Shown here piece by piece: positions 51,235 to 61,312 of a DNA stretch of 64,000 bases. The stretch is taken from contig NZ_AKCI01000001.1 in NCBI RefSeq assembly GCF_000269605.1, positions 744,001-808,000 on the forward strand, in the 5' to 3' direction. Below the pieces are notes generated by a model that had not been told where the DNA came from, made no database searches, and saw only the letters and a program-made list of their open reading frames with translations. Position 1 is the first letter of the stretch. Each line of letters begins with the position of its first letter. Origin of the DNA: Scardovia wiggsiae F0424 (GTDB lineage: Bacteria > Actinomycetota > Actinomycetes > Actinomycetales > Bifidobacteriaceae). The position numbers were made by a program, and so were the translations under genes.

Positions 51235-54200
51235 CTAAGCATTCAATGATCTCAATACCTGTATCTGCTGGGATCTGGCCGATAACTCATCTGTGTCTTT
51301 CATCCTCGCTGAAGAAACGAGCAGAGTGCGTGCAGGTATGAATAAACGGTTATCTACACATACCTCAGCCGCAGCGCTCACAATTTCAAGAACCTGCGGG
51401 TCAGGCCACAGGGGGAGGCCATGGTCGCGCATAACTGCAGCCGCCTCTTCCTCGCCTGACGGCAGCTGTATGTCCTGGGAACGGGCACGCCGCACAAGCT
51501 CCTCAAGCTCCGAGCCTAGCGGCTCCATACGCTCAGGGCCGATCTGGGCACTAAGGATATATGCGGCTGCAGCTACATCAAACTCATCACGCATCCATGC
51601 CGCATATGCCATCCGGTAATACCCGAACGCGGCATCATCCCTGTCCTGGGCAATAGTTACCGCATTCACTGTTGCGGCAAAAGCCGAATCCCAGTCTTCT
51701 ACGAGGGCGAGCCCTACCGCCTGGCGCAAATGGGCCATGGTATATGACGGAGCGTAGGAAACTGCCTTATTCAGATGCTCTGCAGCCTTGCGGGGCTGCC
51801 CCATAAGGAACAGGGCATCAGCCATCTTGAAATGGGCATCGAACAGTTCGTCCGGTATAAGGACTGTCTGCTCACCAGGAGTAGCAAATAAATGATTATA
51901 AATAATACGATCAGCATATGAATTAAAATACCGGGGAACAGTACCTTCAACATGGAAGTGTTCATCCAGTTCGGCGATCGCCTTCTCCTGGTTATCAACA
52001 GACTGTGCGATCCTCCCCTGCTGGATAAGCTCGTTGGAATGGAAACGCGCCTGCTCAAATTCCTTGACCCATGTCAGAGACAGAGGCGGCACATCATTGC
52101 CGTCAATAAGCGCTGAAGTAACAGCTGACGCCTGTGCCCTGGCTTCAGGATCGCCCGTTGCCTCAATATAGCCCATCACGGTTTGGGCTTTATCAGCACT
52201 CGACATATGCGGGTTCCGGGCTATCCTGCTGATGGAATCTGACAGCCTGTGGATAACATCCGCGCGCTGGATAGACAGCCCCGCAGTATCAGCGGCACCC
52301 ATAACTTCAGCCATATCATGGCTGAAATCCCTTTCGGCCACCTCCGGCTCTTCATGGGCACCTCTCGGGGAAAAACGTTCATCATGGATATCGACAGGCG
52401 CAGTTATCTCCTTAAGCCTGCCCTTCTCATCCGGATCGATAACTGCATCAAAATGGCAGTAGAATCCCATCGGGTCATTAAGCCCCTGCTGTTCAAGGAG
52501 GCTGACGAACTCGTCCCTGGTGAAAGTCACCGCTGCTACCGGCGTCAAGGGCATTATGCCGTCCTCGCTTGAATCCACATTGACCCCCGCGCTGCTTACG
52601 GAATGCACCGGGAATGGGAAGGGAAGGCTTGCGTCAAAATCTGCCTCAAAACCTGCACCTGTATCCGTATCCGAACCCGTACCGGTACCTTCCGTATCGG
52701 AAGGATCCGACAGGCCGAGAGTATCCCCTGCATCCGGACCTGTGCCTGAACCGCCTGAGGGGCCCGTCCTATCCGTGTCCAGATCAATATCATGGACCAT
52801 CTGCTCAAAAATACTGTTGATCTCTTCCTGCGACCTGGCCGTATCTTCATTCCCGCCCTGGCTGCGCATACCGCGGCTGCCGGCAGGGTTGACAACGCCC
52901 CGCGGCTGCCCCGCTACTGTCATGCCTACATCACGCCCGTGGACATCCCCGTCTTTTGGATTGGATTTTTTCTCTGTTTCATCATCATCACTGCCGCCGG
53001 ACAGCATCTCTATCTGCTGGGAAAGGTTCTGGAGCTGCTGGGAAAGCGATTCAAACGAAGTAAGGATCTTTTCAATAATATTGTGGGCAAGTACAGTACG
53101 TTCCTTCAGCTTTTCTTCAAGGCCAAGGGAATCCAGGCGCAGTGAGACCTCCCTGATCTCAGGCGAAGATGCGAAAGCAGCAGCAGCGAGGATGATGCCC
53201 AGGCGCAGATTGTACTGGGTGCTCAGCTGTTCGCGTTCCTCTTCGGGGATGCCTATGCGTTCACCGGTATATGGATCATAGCGGTGCTGCGGCATCATCA
53301 AGGAACTGACCGCACTGTAAGCAACAGCAGCGACACCGCTGTCAATATTGGACCGGAAATTGATGTCATACCTGAAGGGGACACGCAGATGGCTGATAAT
53401 ACGGGCAAAAAGCTGCCTGTACTGCCACTCGGTAGTATGGGAGTCAGGGGAAGCATCAGGCCCGGGGGTGCCGCTGCCGGCCTGCGGGGCAAGCGACCTC
53501 ACAAGCTGGTACAGCTCATAAGCTGCATTCGTAGAGCCCACTGTTTCCGCAAGGTCCCGCGTATCCCCCAGCAGAAAACGCCGGTCCCACGGGAGGCTGC
53601 TGCTGTGCGGGGAAACAGGAGGGCGTGCATCAGACGGTGTGAATCCAAAGGCAAACATACTGTCAGAAGTATCATCAGCGGATGCGGCGGGATCAGCCGC
53701 AACGTCGGCTCCGGGAAGCCCATCCTCAGTATCTTCATCGTCTGATCTGTCCTGATGGCCACCGGTATAACCATAGCCATCGCCTTCAGAGCGAGAAGCC
53801 TCAAGATAATCCTCTACGGGAAGGGATGACAGTGCGCCGAATGCGGGATTCCTCAGCAGCGCCAGATCCAGTTCACTGATATGCCGGGCATCAACGGTAT
53901 CTTCAGTAAGGCGGTTCCCCATGGCATCATTTGTCTCAAGAATGTCGCTGATCATGCGGACACGGTTGATGGAGCTTTCCAGGCGGATGGCGTTAAGGGC
54001 CGGGGCAAGGTCCAGCCCAGCCCACGACATCATAAACAGATGGGTGTTTTTATTCGAAACCAGTTCGGCCGGCTCTTTGCCATGCACAGCTTCAAGGCCC
54101 GGCACAGGTTCAAACACGTGGGCATCATCAAGGGAGTCTATGAAATAGGCCTCCAGCCCGGAAACCCTGAAACCGTCGGATGCAAGCTGTTCAGCATCTT

Positions 54201-55002
54201 TTCTGATACTGCGGACAGCGCTTAGCGGAGCCTGCCGGGCCAGATGGTATGAAATATCCCCCAGCCCGTATATAGGGGTCACATTGCAGACCAGAGGATA
54301 AAATGCGATGCCGAAAAATGCTGCTGCAGCCATATCCTGGTAGCTGAGCTGTGCAGCCATGCGCGCAGGAAGATCCGACAGGATCTGTTCGAGGGTAAAT
54401 TTCCCATCTGACTCAAGCCAGTTCGCTACCCACTGGCTGCGTGCAGAACCGGGCACCCGCAGGACTACAGCGCCATGGGAACCGTAGACGGTACCGCTGC
54501 CCGCCTCCCCGCCGTCTGAAAATCCGGTCCCCTCGATGCGGCCGGCAGCAAAATGCCCCTCCGCTTCCTTCATAAAGCTCAGCAGAGGTTCATTGGAGGC
54601 GCTGATGCTCGGGTACTGTTCATCCGTTGCATATATATTCCCTCTGCTGTCACAAAATGCCATCGGGATAATATGGCTGTCATCGGGAAAGAACCCTATA
54701 AGCACAGAGGCGGGAAGCCCCCCGGAAATGTCATGCGAAAGGCTGTCATCAAGCGCAGCCCATCCGATATGCGGGAACGGGAAATTATCACTGTAGGGGA
54801 AATCAGTGATAATATGCCGCTGTACAGAAGACGAAATACTGTACCCCTGCCATACGCTGTCGAACCCGCCGCTATGTGACTGCCGGAAATCGGCGGATGG
54901 GCCGGGCGCATGGAACTCCTGCGGTCCCTGCGTGCCGACCGGCACATCATTATGCTCGCGTTTGCTGCGGCGGCTGAAAAAGCCACGTGGAAATATAGGC
55001 AT
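51235..55002 (-). CDS. Large TPR-containing protein of unknown function
   Basis: I do not recognise this 1255-residue protein as a named family. The middle is acidic and low in complexity (about 435-490 and 690-830). The last third has tetratricopeptide-like helices (about 1050-1200, for example ADALFLMGQPRKAAEHLNKAVSYAP). No membrane helix or signal peptide is clear. The N-terminal 400 residues look folded (PHIGWAALDDS and FMMSWAGLDLAPALN) but have no motif I can name. CGAGGAGAT precedes ATG 55002, which is better than ATG 55026. It is divergent from the GT-C gene and upstream of ligA. Confidence 0.65.
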   Translation of the reverse strand: MPIFPRGFFSRRSKREHNDVPVGTQGPQEFHAPGPSADFRQSHSGGFDSVWQGYSISSSVQRHIITDFPYSDNFPFPHIGWAALDDSLSHDISGGLPASVLIGFFPDDSHIIPMAFCDSRGNIYATDEQYPSISASNEPLLSFMKEAEGHFAAGRIEGTGFSDGGEAGSGTVYGSHGAVVLRVPGSARSQWVANWLESDGKFTLEQILSDLPARMAAQLSYQDMAAAAFFGIAFYPLVCNVTPIYGLGDISYHLARQAPLSAVRSIRKDAEQLASDGFRVSGLEAYFIDSLDDAHVFEPVPGLEAVHGKEPAELVSNKNTHLFMMSWAGLDLAPALNAIRLESSINRVRMISDILETNDAMGNRLTEDTVDARHISELDLALLRNPAFGALSSLPVEDYLEASRSEGDGYGYTGGHQDRSDDEDTEDGLPGADVAADPAASADDTSDSMFAFGFTPSDARPPVSPHSSSLPWDRRFLLGDTRDLAETVGSTNAAYELYQLVRSLAPQAGSGTPGPDASPDSHTTEWQYRQLFARIISHLRVPFRYDINFRSNIDSGVAAVAYSAVSSLMMPQHRYDPYTGERIGIPEEEREQLSTQYNLRLGIILAAAAFASSPEIREVSLRLDSLGLEEKLKERTVLAHNIIEKILTSFESLSQQLQNLSQQIEMLSGGSDDDETEKKSNPKDGDVHGRDVGMTVAGQPRGVVNPAGSRGMRSQGGNEDTARSQEEINSIFEQMVHDIDLDTDRTGPSGGSGTGPDAGDTLGLSDPSDTEGTGTGSDTDTGAGFEADFDASLPFPFPVHSVSSAGVNVDSSEDGIMPLTPVAAVTFTRDEFVSLLEQQGLNDPMGFYCHFDAVIDPDEKGRLKEITAPVDIHDERFSPRGAHEEPEVAERDFSHDMAEVMGAADTAGLSIQRADVIHRLSDSISRIARNPHMSSADKAQTVMGYIEATGDPEARAQASAVTSALIDGNDVPPLSLTWVKEFEQARFHSNELIQQGRIAQSVDNQEKAIAELDEHFHVEGTVPRYFNSYADRIIYNHLFATPGEQTVLIPDELFDAHFKMADALFLMGQPRKAAEHLNKAVSYAPSYTMAHLRQAVGLALVEDWDSAFAATVNAVTIAQDRDDAAFGYYRMAYAAWMRDEFDVAAAAYILSAQIGPERMEPLGSELEELVRRARSQDIQLPSGEEEAAAVMRDHGLPLWPDPQVLEIVSAAAEVCVDNRLFIPARTLLVSSARMKDTDELSARSQQIQVLRSLNA

Positions 55003-55082
55003 TATCTCCTCGTATATGGATTGCATTATGCGGTTCCGTCTATTTTCCCAAATTTACTAGACATCTCATGCAGCCGTAACGC

Positions 55083-55088
55083 TACAAT
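55083..55088 (+). promoter_or_regulatory. -10 element of the GT-C gene, leaderless start
   Basis: TACAAT is followed by 6 bases and then GTG 55095. No ribosome-binding site is seen. Confidence 0.55.
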
Positions 55089-55094
55089 ATTCAT

Positions 55095-57548
55095 GTGGCG
55101 AAAAAAGGGTATCCATCTGTCTCAGCGGCACGCAGGAAACATATTCCGCGTACTGCAGTGTACCTTATTGCCGCAGCGCTTATTACCCTTATCCTTGAAG
55201 CCTCAGTTTTTAACCTTTCATTCTGGAAATCGAAAGCCTCTCCGCCTGTGCAGCCTGCCGCCGAAACGTTCTCCCTGGTCCAGCTCCGCGCAGATAACCG
55301 CTTCGGCACGGGGCTGAGCTACGCATCTGCAGAGAATACGCTTACTATCACTGACCCTTCGCACGCCTATATTGATATCCCGGTAAAAGGGCGGATAACG
55401 CAGGTCTTTTTTGACACTTCAGGGGCACATCTGGATTATGCCAACCTTCCTGCTCACAACCTCGGCACTATCCATACAAGGATCGACAGCTGCACGGGTT
55501 CAGGCAGCACCTGTATTTCAGGGAAGGCTGTCCAGTTCAGCCCCTCTGTTACGCGGACTGCGTATGTACCTCTGCCGTCCCAGGTTTCCATGCTGACAGC
55601 CCAGGGGCGCAGCCCGGGGGCGAAACTGCGCGTCTGGTTCAGCGATTCTGCAGGGTCGCATCTGGCCCTCCACACCATTACGACAAACCCTGACACGCCT
55701 TTCTCTTTTAATCTGCTGCGCGTCGCCATACTTTTTGCACTGTTGTGTTTCCTGATCCTGCTCAGGCCCCGTTCAGAGCTTTACAGGATCACCCTTGAAC
55801 CGGGATCCGCACGGTTCCGCATATTTTTCTTTGTATGCATTATTGCCCCCTGCATTGCGATAACCGTCCTCAGCGGTATTTTCCTGGGCTGGACTCAGGA
55901 TTCGGGCGTGTACCTCCAGTATCCGGGAAGCTACACATATGATTTCAGCCAGTATCAGCTTTCAGCACAGGCTATCCTTAAAGGGCAGCCGTGGCTTGAC
56001 CTGCCCGTTGACCCCCAGCTCCTCACTGCACACCACCCGCAATCAGTAGCTGAACGCAACGCCCTCCTCGCCAATGGCACAACGATCTACTGGGATTACG
56101 TCTTTTATAACAACCACTGGTATTCCTATTTTGGCATCGTCCCCGCCCTCGTTGCCTTTCTCCCCTTCCAGGCTGTTACCTCCCTGTTCCACACCGGAGG
56201 GCTGTGGCTGAATACTATTGTTGCCAGTTTCGCGTTCCTGTGCCTTGCCGTTATTTTCGGGCTCCTTGCACTCGTAAGGTTCCTCAAAAGGTATTTCCCC
56301 AATATATCCGTAGGGCAGACGCTTATTGTGACCCTTATGATGGCGGCAGGCAGCACTATCATTTCGCTGTTCACAAACCTGACCTTCTACTGCATCCCTA
56401 CAGCAAGCGCTACTTTTTTCACTGCGCTTGGCTTCTGGCTCTGGCTCGGTGCACGCCGGACCTATGATCCCGGCCTTAAACGGTACCGACCATGGACCAG
56501 TGCCGATGCAGGAAATGCCGCAGGAAGCCGGATATCTTATCCCCGTATTATTTTTGGTACACTGTCTATCGCACTTACTGCGGGCTGCCGCCCGCCGTTT
56601 ATCCTGTCTGCAGTTCTGCTTATCCCCCTCTATCTGGAATTGCTCCAGACGCAGCGCGGCACTGGAGCGCAGCCTGCCGCAGCTGCTGCAGGTACCGCAG
56701 CCCATGCTTCCGGCGCATCACGCAGGAACATAACCCGGCAGCAGATCAGGCTTACAGCTGCTGCACTTGTGTCAGCAGTTGCAGGGCTCCTCCCCGTCCT
56801 GCTCAACAACCAGATCAAATTTGGTTCCATTTTCGACTTTGGCAGCAAATACCAGATGACTGTTGACGACCTGACCGCATATAAACCTTCCGCACAGTCA
56901 GTAGTACAGGGGTTCGCGGCTTACTTCTGGTCGCCGCTGCAGCCCACAGCCAGCCGCGGGTTCCCGTTCTTCAACTCTTATAAGCCGCGCCTTATCCCCT
57001 GGATGTACTCGGATAATATTATTGCCGGGATATTCATATTCGCGCCGTTATGCTGGCTGGTTGTCTGTATGATATCCCCTTCTGTTCTGCGCGCACTCCG
57101 CCGGTCGCGGACCCTTCTGCTTACCGTGCTGTGCATTGCCCTCAGCTTCGCAATGTGCCTTATGGAAACATATATGGGAGGTGTTGACTGGCGCTATATG
57201 AATGACTTCTCCTGGATACTCACTCTGGCTTCTATCCCCATTTTTGTTATCCTGTCCACCTGGTGCCTGCAGGCCATGGACAGGACAGGTACGGAAGCAG
57301 CAGCCTCGGGCAGCTCAGGAAAATCGGTCAGGTTAAACAGCCCTAAAAGTCCGGCAATGCGCCGCATAATACGTTCTGCAGCACACTCGCCGGCTGCAGC
57401 AGCAGTACTTATGTGGATCCTCATACTTACTGCATTTTTCGAGCTTATCTTCTTTGTGCTGACGATTTTTGACCCCTCAAGATCACATGCCATCATAACG
57501 ATGGCGCCTGCTGCATATCATCTGCTTGCCAGCGTATTTATGATTTAA
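55095..57548 (+). CDS. Polytopic GT-C-type glycosyltransferase-like membrane protein
   Basis: The 817-residue protein has an N-terminal membrane helix (about 20-38), an extracellular beta-rich part (about 60-200) and about eleven further membrane helices. The loop DSGVYLQYPGSYTYDFSQYQ after a helix, with an acidic residue, resembles GT-C/PMT-like mannosyl- or arabinosyltransferases. Such enzymes use polyprenyl-phosphate sugars outside the membrane. The start is GTG 55095. The sugar and target are unknown. It converges with the aminotransferase gene, 10 bases away. Confidence 0.6.
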   Translation: MAKKGYPSVSAARRKHIPRTAVYLIAAALITLILEASVFNLSFWKSKASPPVQPAAETFSLVQLRADNRFGTGLSYASAENTLTITDPSHAYIDIPVKGRITQVFFDTSGAHLDYANLPAHNLGTIHTRIDSCTGSGSTCISGKAVQFSPSVTRTAYVPLPSQVSMLTAQGRSPGAKLRVWFSDSAGSHLALHTITTNPDTPFSFNLLRVAILFALLCFLILLRPRSELYRITLEPGSARFRIFFFVCIIAPCIAITVLSGIFLGWTQDSGVYLQYPGSYTYDFSQYQLSAQAILKGQPWLDLPVDPQLLTAHHPQSVAERNALLANGTTIYWDYVFYNNHWYSYFGIVPALVAFLPFQAVTSLFHTGGLWLNTIVASFAFLCLAVIFGLLALVRFLKRYFPNISVGQTLIVTLMMAAGSTIISLFTNLTFYCIPTASATFFTALGFWLWLGARRTYDPGLKRYRPWTSADAGNAAGSRISYPRIIFGTLSIALTAGCRPPFILSAVLLIPLYLELLQTQRGTGAQPAAAAAGTAAHASGASRRNITRQQIRLTAAALVSAVAGLLPVLLNNQIKFGSIFDFGSKYQMTVDDLTAYKPSAQSVVQGFAAYFWSPLQPTASRGFPFFNSYKPRLIPWMYSDNIIAGIFIFAPLCWLVVCMISPSVLRALRRSRTLLLTVLCIALSFAMCLMETYMGGVDWRYMNDFSWILTLASIPIFVILSTWCLQAMDRTGTEAAASGSSGKSVRLNSPKSPAMRRIIRSAAHSPAAAAVLMWILILTAFFELIFFVLTIFDPSRSHAIITMAPAAYHLLASVFMI

Positions 57549-57558
57549 ACCTATATAT

Positions 57559-58782
57559 TTACGGTTCCAGGGCGGGACCCTGCACCAGCCTGTCCACTGC
57601 AGCGAGCAGGGCATGTACATGTGTCCGGAATACTTCGGGATCAGGAAGAAGGGACAGTGTTACATACCCGTTAGACGGCATATCGAAAAAATAGCCGGGC
57701 TGCGGCACAATATGGCAGCTGTTCAGCAGTTCCAAGGCCAGAGTGTCCTCATCCACAGACGCCGGGAATTTCAGGAGGACGTTCCAGCCGCCTTCAGCAT
57801 TCAGCACATCAACAGTAGAACCGCCCTCCTGCCCGAGCAGCCGGTGCAGGGTTTCCAGATTCTCCTGTATACGCCGGAGGACAATCTCTGTACGGGAGGG
57901 GACCTCGTTTAACAGGCCGGGAAAGGCGCTGATCTGGAACTGGGAAAGCGGGAGGAAATCATCAGCAATGATATCAAGCCTGCGCATAGCTTCACCAGCG
58001 TCATCCCTGGGGCCGCTTACCTGGATCCAGCCTATTTTGGCGTGAGGCGCAGCCAGCGCTTTCGACAGCCCATCCAGAGCAAAAGTAAGGACGCGGCTTT
58101 CCCCTGCGATCCTTCCCCTGTCTGGCACAGGCATAAGCGGATACCCAAAGAAGACTTCATCAGCAATAACCGCAATATTATTTTCCCGGCATAACCTGAT
58201 AACGCCTTCACGCTCCCGCTTCCTGACATATGATCCCGTAGGGTTATTGGGGTTGATCAGGACGGCTGCCTTGATTTTCTTGCCTTCTGATGCATACCTG
58301 TGTATTATGCCTTCCATAGCCTCCAGATCAATGTTCCACTGCCCGTCATAAAACAATGTATATGGCACCGCTTCAACGGAGGCAAGCCGGGCTATGGATT
58401 CAATAAGCGGGTACCCCGGCTTGGGGCCAAGCACTGCGTCACCGGGATCGCACAGCAGCATAAAAAGCCACATATAGGCCTGGGATGTTGAGCTGAGTAT
58501 ATACAGGCTATTTTCAGATACCGGTCCCGATCCCGCATCATCGGTATGCTCTTTCTCTCGGCGTTCACGCAGGAACCGGGCAAGGCCGGTACGGGCGGAT
58601 ACATCGCCCCGCGGATCTGCAGTATACTCCTGAGGGAGCGCTGACGGGGCCAGTCCCCAATGGGTAGGGTTGGAATCATTCATCGCAGATAATGATATCC
58701 CCTGTGCCTTCAGGCGCGCAGCCTCACGGGCAACAGGGTTCACAGGCGATTCATCTATACGGTGCGAAAACTGGTAAGCCAC
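57559..58782 (-). CDS. Aminotransferase class I/II (PLP-dependent)
   Basis: The 407-residue protein is a fold type I aminotransferase: NPNNPTGSYV, VIADEVFFGYPL, and the PLP lysine in ALDGLSKALAAPHAKIGW. The N-terminus LSAMNDSNPTHWGLAP fits the alanine/valine-pyruvate branch; the amino acid is not certain. The start is GTG 58782, with TACACT 6 bases upstream and no ribosome-binding site. ppgK lies upstream on the same strand, 57 bases away. Confidence 0.82.
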   Translation of the reverse strand: MAYQFSHRIDESPVNPVAREAARLKAQGISLSAMNDSNPTHWGLAPSALPQEYTADPRGDVSARTGLARFLRERREKEHTDDAGSGPVSENSLYILSSTSQAYMWLFMLLCDPGDAVLGPKPGYPLIESIARLASVEAVPYTLFYDGQWNIDLEAMEGIIHRYASEGKKIKAAVLINPNNPTGSYVRKREREGVIRLCRENNIAVIADEVFFGYPLMPVPDRGRIAGESRVLTFALDGLSKALAAPHAKIGWIQVSGPRDDAGEAMRRLDIIADDFLPLSQFQISAFPGLLNEVPSRTEIVLRRIQENLETLHRLLGQEGGSTVDVLNAEGGWNVLLKFPASVDEDTLALELLNSCHIVPQPGYFFDMPSNGYVTLSLLPDPEVFRTHVHALLAAVDRLVQGPALEP

Positions 58783-58788
58783 CCCAAC

Positions 58789-58794
58789 AGTGTA
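58789..58794 (-). promoter_or_regulatory. -10 element of the aminotransferase gene, leaderless start
   Basis: The minus strand reads TACACT, 6 bases, GTG (58782). No ribosome-binding site is seen. Confidence 0.5.
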
Positions 58795-58839
58795 GCATCT
58801 GTACCCAGCCTCCCCGCAGGCGTATCAGGGGGGATCTGC

Positions 58840-59610
58840 CTATGCCTGGCGCCCGACCTGCTGTGAAGCGAAATAGGCTGCACCGACGATACCGGCATCA
58901 TTGAGCAGCTGTGCGGGGATTATAGGCGTAGTGATATCAATATAGGGGAAGAATTTTTCGCTCTTTTTGCTGACACCGCCGCCCACAACGAAAACATCGG
59001 GGCTGAAATAATGCTCCAAGAGGCGGTAATACTGGGTCAAGCGCTTGCCCCATTTCTTCCATGAAAGGTCTTTGCGGGAACGCGCCGAATCCGCGGCATA
59101 CCTCTCCGCATCCTTACCGTCAAGCTCCAAATGCCCCAGTTCCGTATTGGGTACAAGTACGCCATCCATAATCAGTGCGCTGCCGATACCGGTGCCCAGG
59201 GTCGTTGCGATCACAAGGCCCTGTACCCCTCTGGCCGCGCCAAACCGGGCTTCCGCAAGGCCGGCAGCATCGGCATCATTCACAACATGGCATTCCCGGC
59301 CGGTACGCTCGCTCATAAGCTGATTGATATCTACACCGATCCATGATTTATCGAGGTTAGCCATGAAATCCAGAGGACGCCCGGGCTTGATAGGTGCCGG
59401 GAACGCGATGCCGACCGGGGTGCCGTCATGGACATCAAAATGGTCAAGTATCTGCCTGGCAACATCTGCTACTGCTTCAGGCGTAGATATCTCGGGGGTG
59501 GGGATCCGAAGCCGCTCATCGGCGAATTTGCCTTCGTTAAGGTCTACCGGCGCACCTTTTATCCCCGATCCGCCAATATCTATACCGAATGCCTGTGCTG
59601 TTTCAATCAT
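58840..59610 (-). CDS. ppgK: Polyphosphate glucokinase
   Basis: The 256-residue ROK-type kinase has FGIDIGGSGIKGAPVD (phosphate loop), GIAFPAPIKPG, NDADAAGLAEARFG with the catalytic D, and TTLGTGIGSALI. PpgK adds phosphate from polyphosphate (or ATP) to glucose. The GxFPAP region is the PpgK mark. GGAGGG lies before ATG 59610. It links to the exopolyphosphatase at 21510-22505 through a shared polymer. The nitroreductase-like gene diverges 131 bases away. Confidence 0.92.
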   Translation of the reverse strand: MIETAQAFGIDIGGSGIKGAPVDLNEGKFADERLRIPTPEISTPEAVADVARQILDHFDVHDGTPVGIAFPAPIKPGRPLDFMANLDKSWIGVDINQLMSERTGRECHVVNDADAAGLAEARFGAARGVQGLVIATTLGTGIGSALIMDGVLVPNTELGHLELDGKDAERYAADSARSRKDLSWKKWGKRLTQYYRLLEHYFSPDVFVVGGGVSKKSEKFFPYIDITTPIIPAQLLNDAGIVGAAYFASQQVGRQA

Positions 59611-59741
59611 GATCCCTCCTCGGACCAAGCAATAATCAATACCTTTTGAATTTTAGCATACCCCTTTATCACCTTTACCGCCGATACCTGAAAATCGATA
59701 TCACAGTGGAATATTTTACGGTTTTGGAGGATAATACAGGT

Positions 59742-60563
59742 ATGGCTGATTTCCACACCTCTTTACTTGATGCTGTCAATGTGCGGATCACAACGCGCAT
59801 GTACGAAGATAAAAAGATCGACAGCGACCTGTCCCGGCAGCTCCGCCAGAATATAGATGCAGTGAACCTGATTTCAGGCCTGCATATGCAGCTTATTGAA
59901 AACTGCCCTCAGGTATTTGCCCGGGCAAATGCAGAAGGGCATTTCAGGAACGCACAAAATTTTATTGCGCTTATCGGTCCTGCAGGCAGTGATGAAGCCC
60001 GCGAAGCAGCCGGATATTACGGCGAGCGCGTGGTACTGTCCGCCGTCCTTATGGGGCTCCAGACAGGATGGGTCGCCGGAAGCTGGGATAAGGCTGAAGC
60101 TGAACGCTGCTGCGACATCAGTGATAATGAAGTGCTGTACCTGGGCATTGTTATCGGATACCAGGAAGGATACAGCGCGCTTATGGAAGAATCATATGAG
60201 CAGCGGTGCGAAACCCAGCGGACCCACCGGCCGTCGAAAAGCGCTGATGAACTGTTCACTGTCAAGGCTGCCGAGGCTGCTGCAGGCGCTGATTCCGCCA
60301 GTGCTGCCCCTCCTTCTGCCGAGCCTCCCCAGTGGTTTATGGATGGTGTAGCTGCAGCCGCTAAAGCCCCTTCAGCAATGAACCGCCAGCCTGCCATGTT
60401 CTCCTATAATCCGGGAAGCGGCTCTGTTGAGGCTTATATCAGCGGCCGGGACAGCACTATGTTCGCATATACTGATCTGGGCATCGCAAAGCTCCATTTC
60501 CAGATCGGGGCCGGCGGCGGCTCCTGGGAATGGGGAAATCGCGGCGCTTTCAGCCAGCGCTGA
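59742..60563 (+). CDS. Nitroreductase-like protein (PF14512-type)
   Basis: The 273-residue protein resembles the short 'putative TM nitroreductase' family: a start with LDAVNVRITTRMYEDKKID, then IALIGPAGSDEAREAAGYYGERVVLSA, LQTGWVAGSWDKAEAE and the C-terminal LGIAKLHFQIGAGGGSWEWG. These enzymes usually bind FMN and reduce nitro or quinone compounds. A low-complexity Ala/Pro/Ser stretch (about residues 175-195) interrupts the middle. ATG 59742 has GGAGG and ACAGG upstream. The FMN riboswitch for riboflavin uptake follows 58 bases later. Confidence 0.75.
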   Translation: MADFHTSLLDAVNVRITTRMYEDKKIDSDLSRQLRQNIDAVNLISGLHMQLIENCPQVFARANAEGHFRNAQNFIALIGPAGSDEAREAAGYYGERVVLSAVLMGLQTGWVAGSWDKAEAERCCDISDNEVLYLGIVIGYQEGYSALMEESYEQRCETQRTHRPSKSADELFTVKAAEAAAGADSASAAPPSAEPPQWFMDGVAAAAKAPSAMNRQPAMFSYNPGSGSVEAYISGRDSTMFAYTDLGIAKLHFQIGAGGGSWEWGNRGAFSQR

Positions 60564-60620
60564 AAGCGGCAGGCTTCTGCCTGATTGTCCGCGCCTGTGT
60601 TAGTGTTATAGGTATCACAA

Positions 60621-60728
60621 GTTTCAGGGCAGGGTGGGATTCCCTACTGGCGGTTGAGCCCGCGACCCGCGAAAGCGGCTGATCCGGTATGATTCCGGAG
60701 CCAACGGTATAGTCCGGACGGAAGAAAC
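60621..60728 (+). promoter_or_regulatory. FMN riboswitch (RFN element) controlling ribU
   Basis: Conserved RFN pieces are present in order: CAGGGCAGGGTGGGATTCCC, CTGGCGGT, GAGCCCGCGA, GCTGATCCGGTATGATTCCG, GAGCCAACGGTATAGTCCGGA. P1 closes with GTTTC (60621-60625) and GAAAC (60724-60728). The ribosome-binding site GAGGAAA follows at once, so control is probably at translation start. Confidence 0.95.
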
Positions 60729-60736
60729 GAGGAAAT

Positions 60737-61303
60737 ATGGATAATTCCGGCAGCCATTCAACGAACAGGGCCGGTACACAGGGCTGGAGTACGCAGCAGG
60801 TAGCAGTCTATGCACTTTTTGTGGCGCTGGGGATAGCGCTGAGCTTCATATCTTTCCCCGTATTCCCCGCAGTGCCGTTCCTCAAGTATGACCTGAGCGG
60901 TGTTATCTGCCTTATTGCCGCTTTTGCATACGGCCCGGCTGCAGGGGCAACTGTCAGTATCCTCACGTATGTCCCGCATCTGTTTACCAACCCGGTTGGT
61001 GCGGCCATGAATATGCTTATCATGCTGTGCTTCACGATGCCGGCTGCATTCATATATAAACGCAGCCATACCCGGGCCGGCGCAGCGGCTGCACTTGGTA
61101 CAGGAGCTGTCCTGGCTGTTGCCGCAGCACTGGTCCTTAACCTTGCCGCAACGCCTCTGTACTATCACGTTGATGTTATGCGTTATATCGCACTGATCCT
61201 GCCGGCGTATCTGCCCTTCAACCTTATAAAGATGGGACTGCACGCCGTGATCACTTTCCTGTGCTATAAACCGGTATCACGCATGGTCAAAAAGGATAGC
61301 TGA
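60737..61303 (+). CDS. ribU: RibU, riboflavin-binding component of ECF transporter
   Basis: The 188-residue membrane protein has about six helices and the RibU-like features ALGIALSFISFPVFPAVPFLKYDLSGV and FAYGPAAGATVSILTYVPHLF. It should bind riboflavin and pass it to the fused module encoded 10 bases downstream. An FMN riboswitch lies just before the ATG. Confidence 0.9.
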   Translation: MDNSGSHSTNRAGTQGWSTQQVAVYALFVALGIALSFISFPVFPAVPFLKYDLSGVICLIAAFAYGPAAGATVSILTYVPHLFTNPVGAAMNMLIMLCFTMPAAFIYKRSHTRAGAAAALGTGAVLAVAAALVLNLAATPLYYHVDVMRYIALILPAYLPFNLIKMGLHAVITFLCYKPVSRMVKKDS

Positions 61304-61312
61304 CTGACGTTC

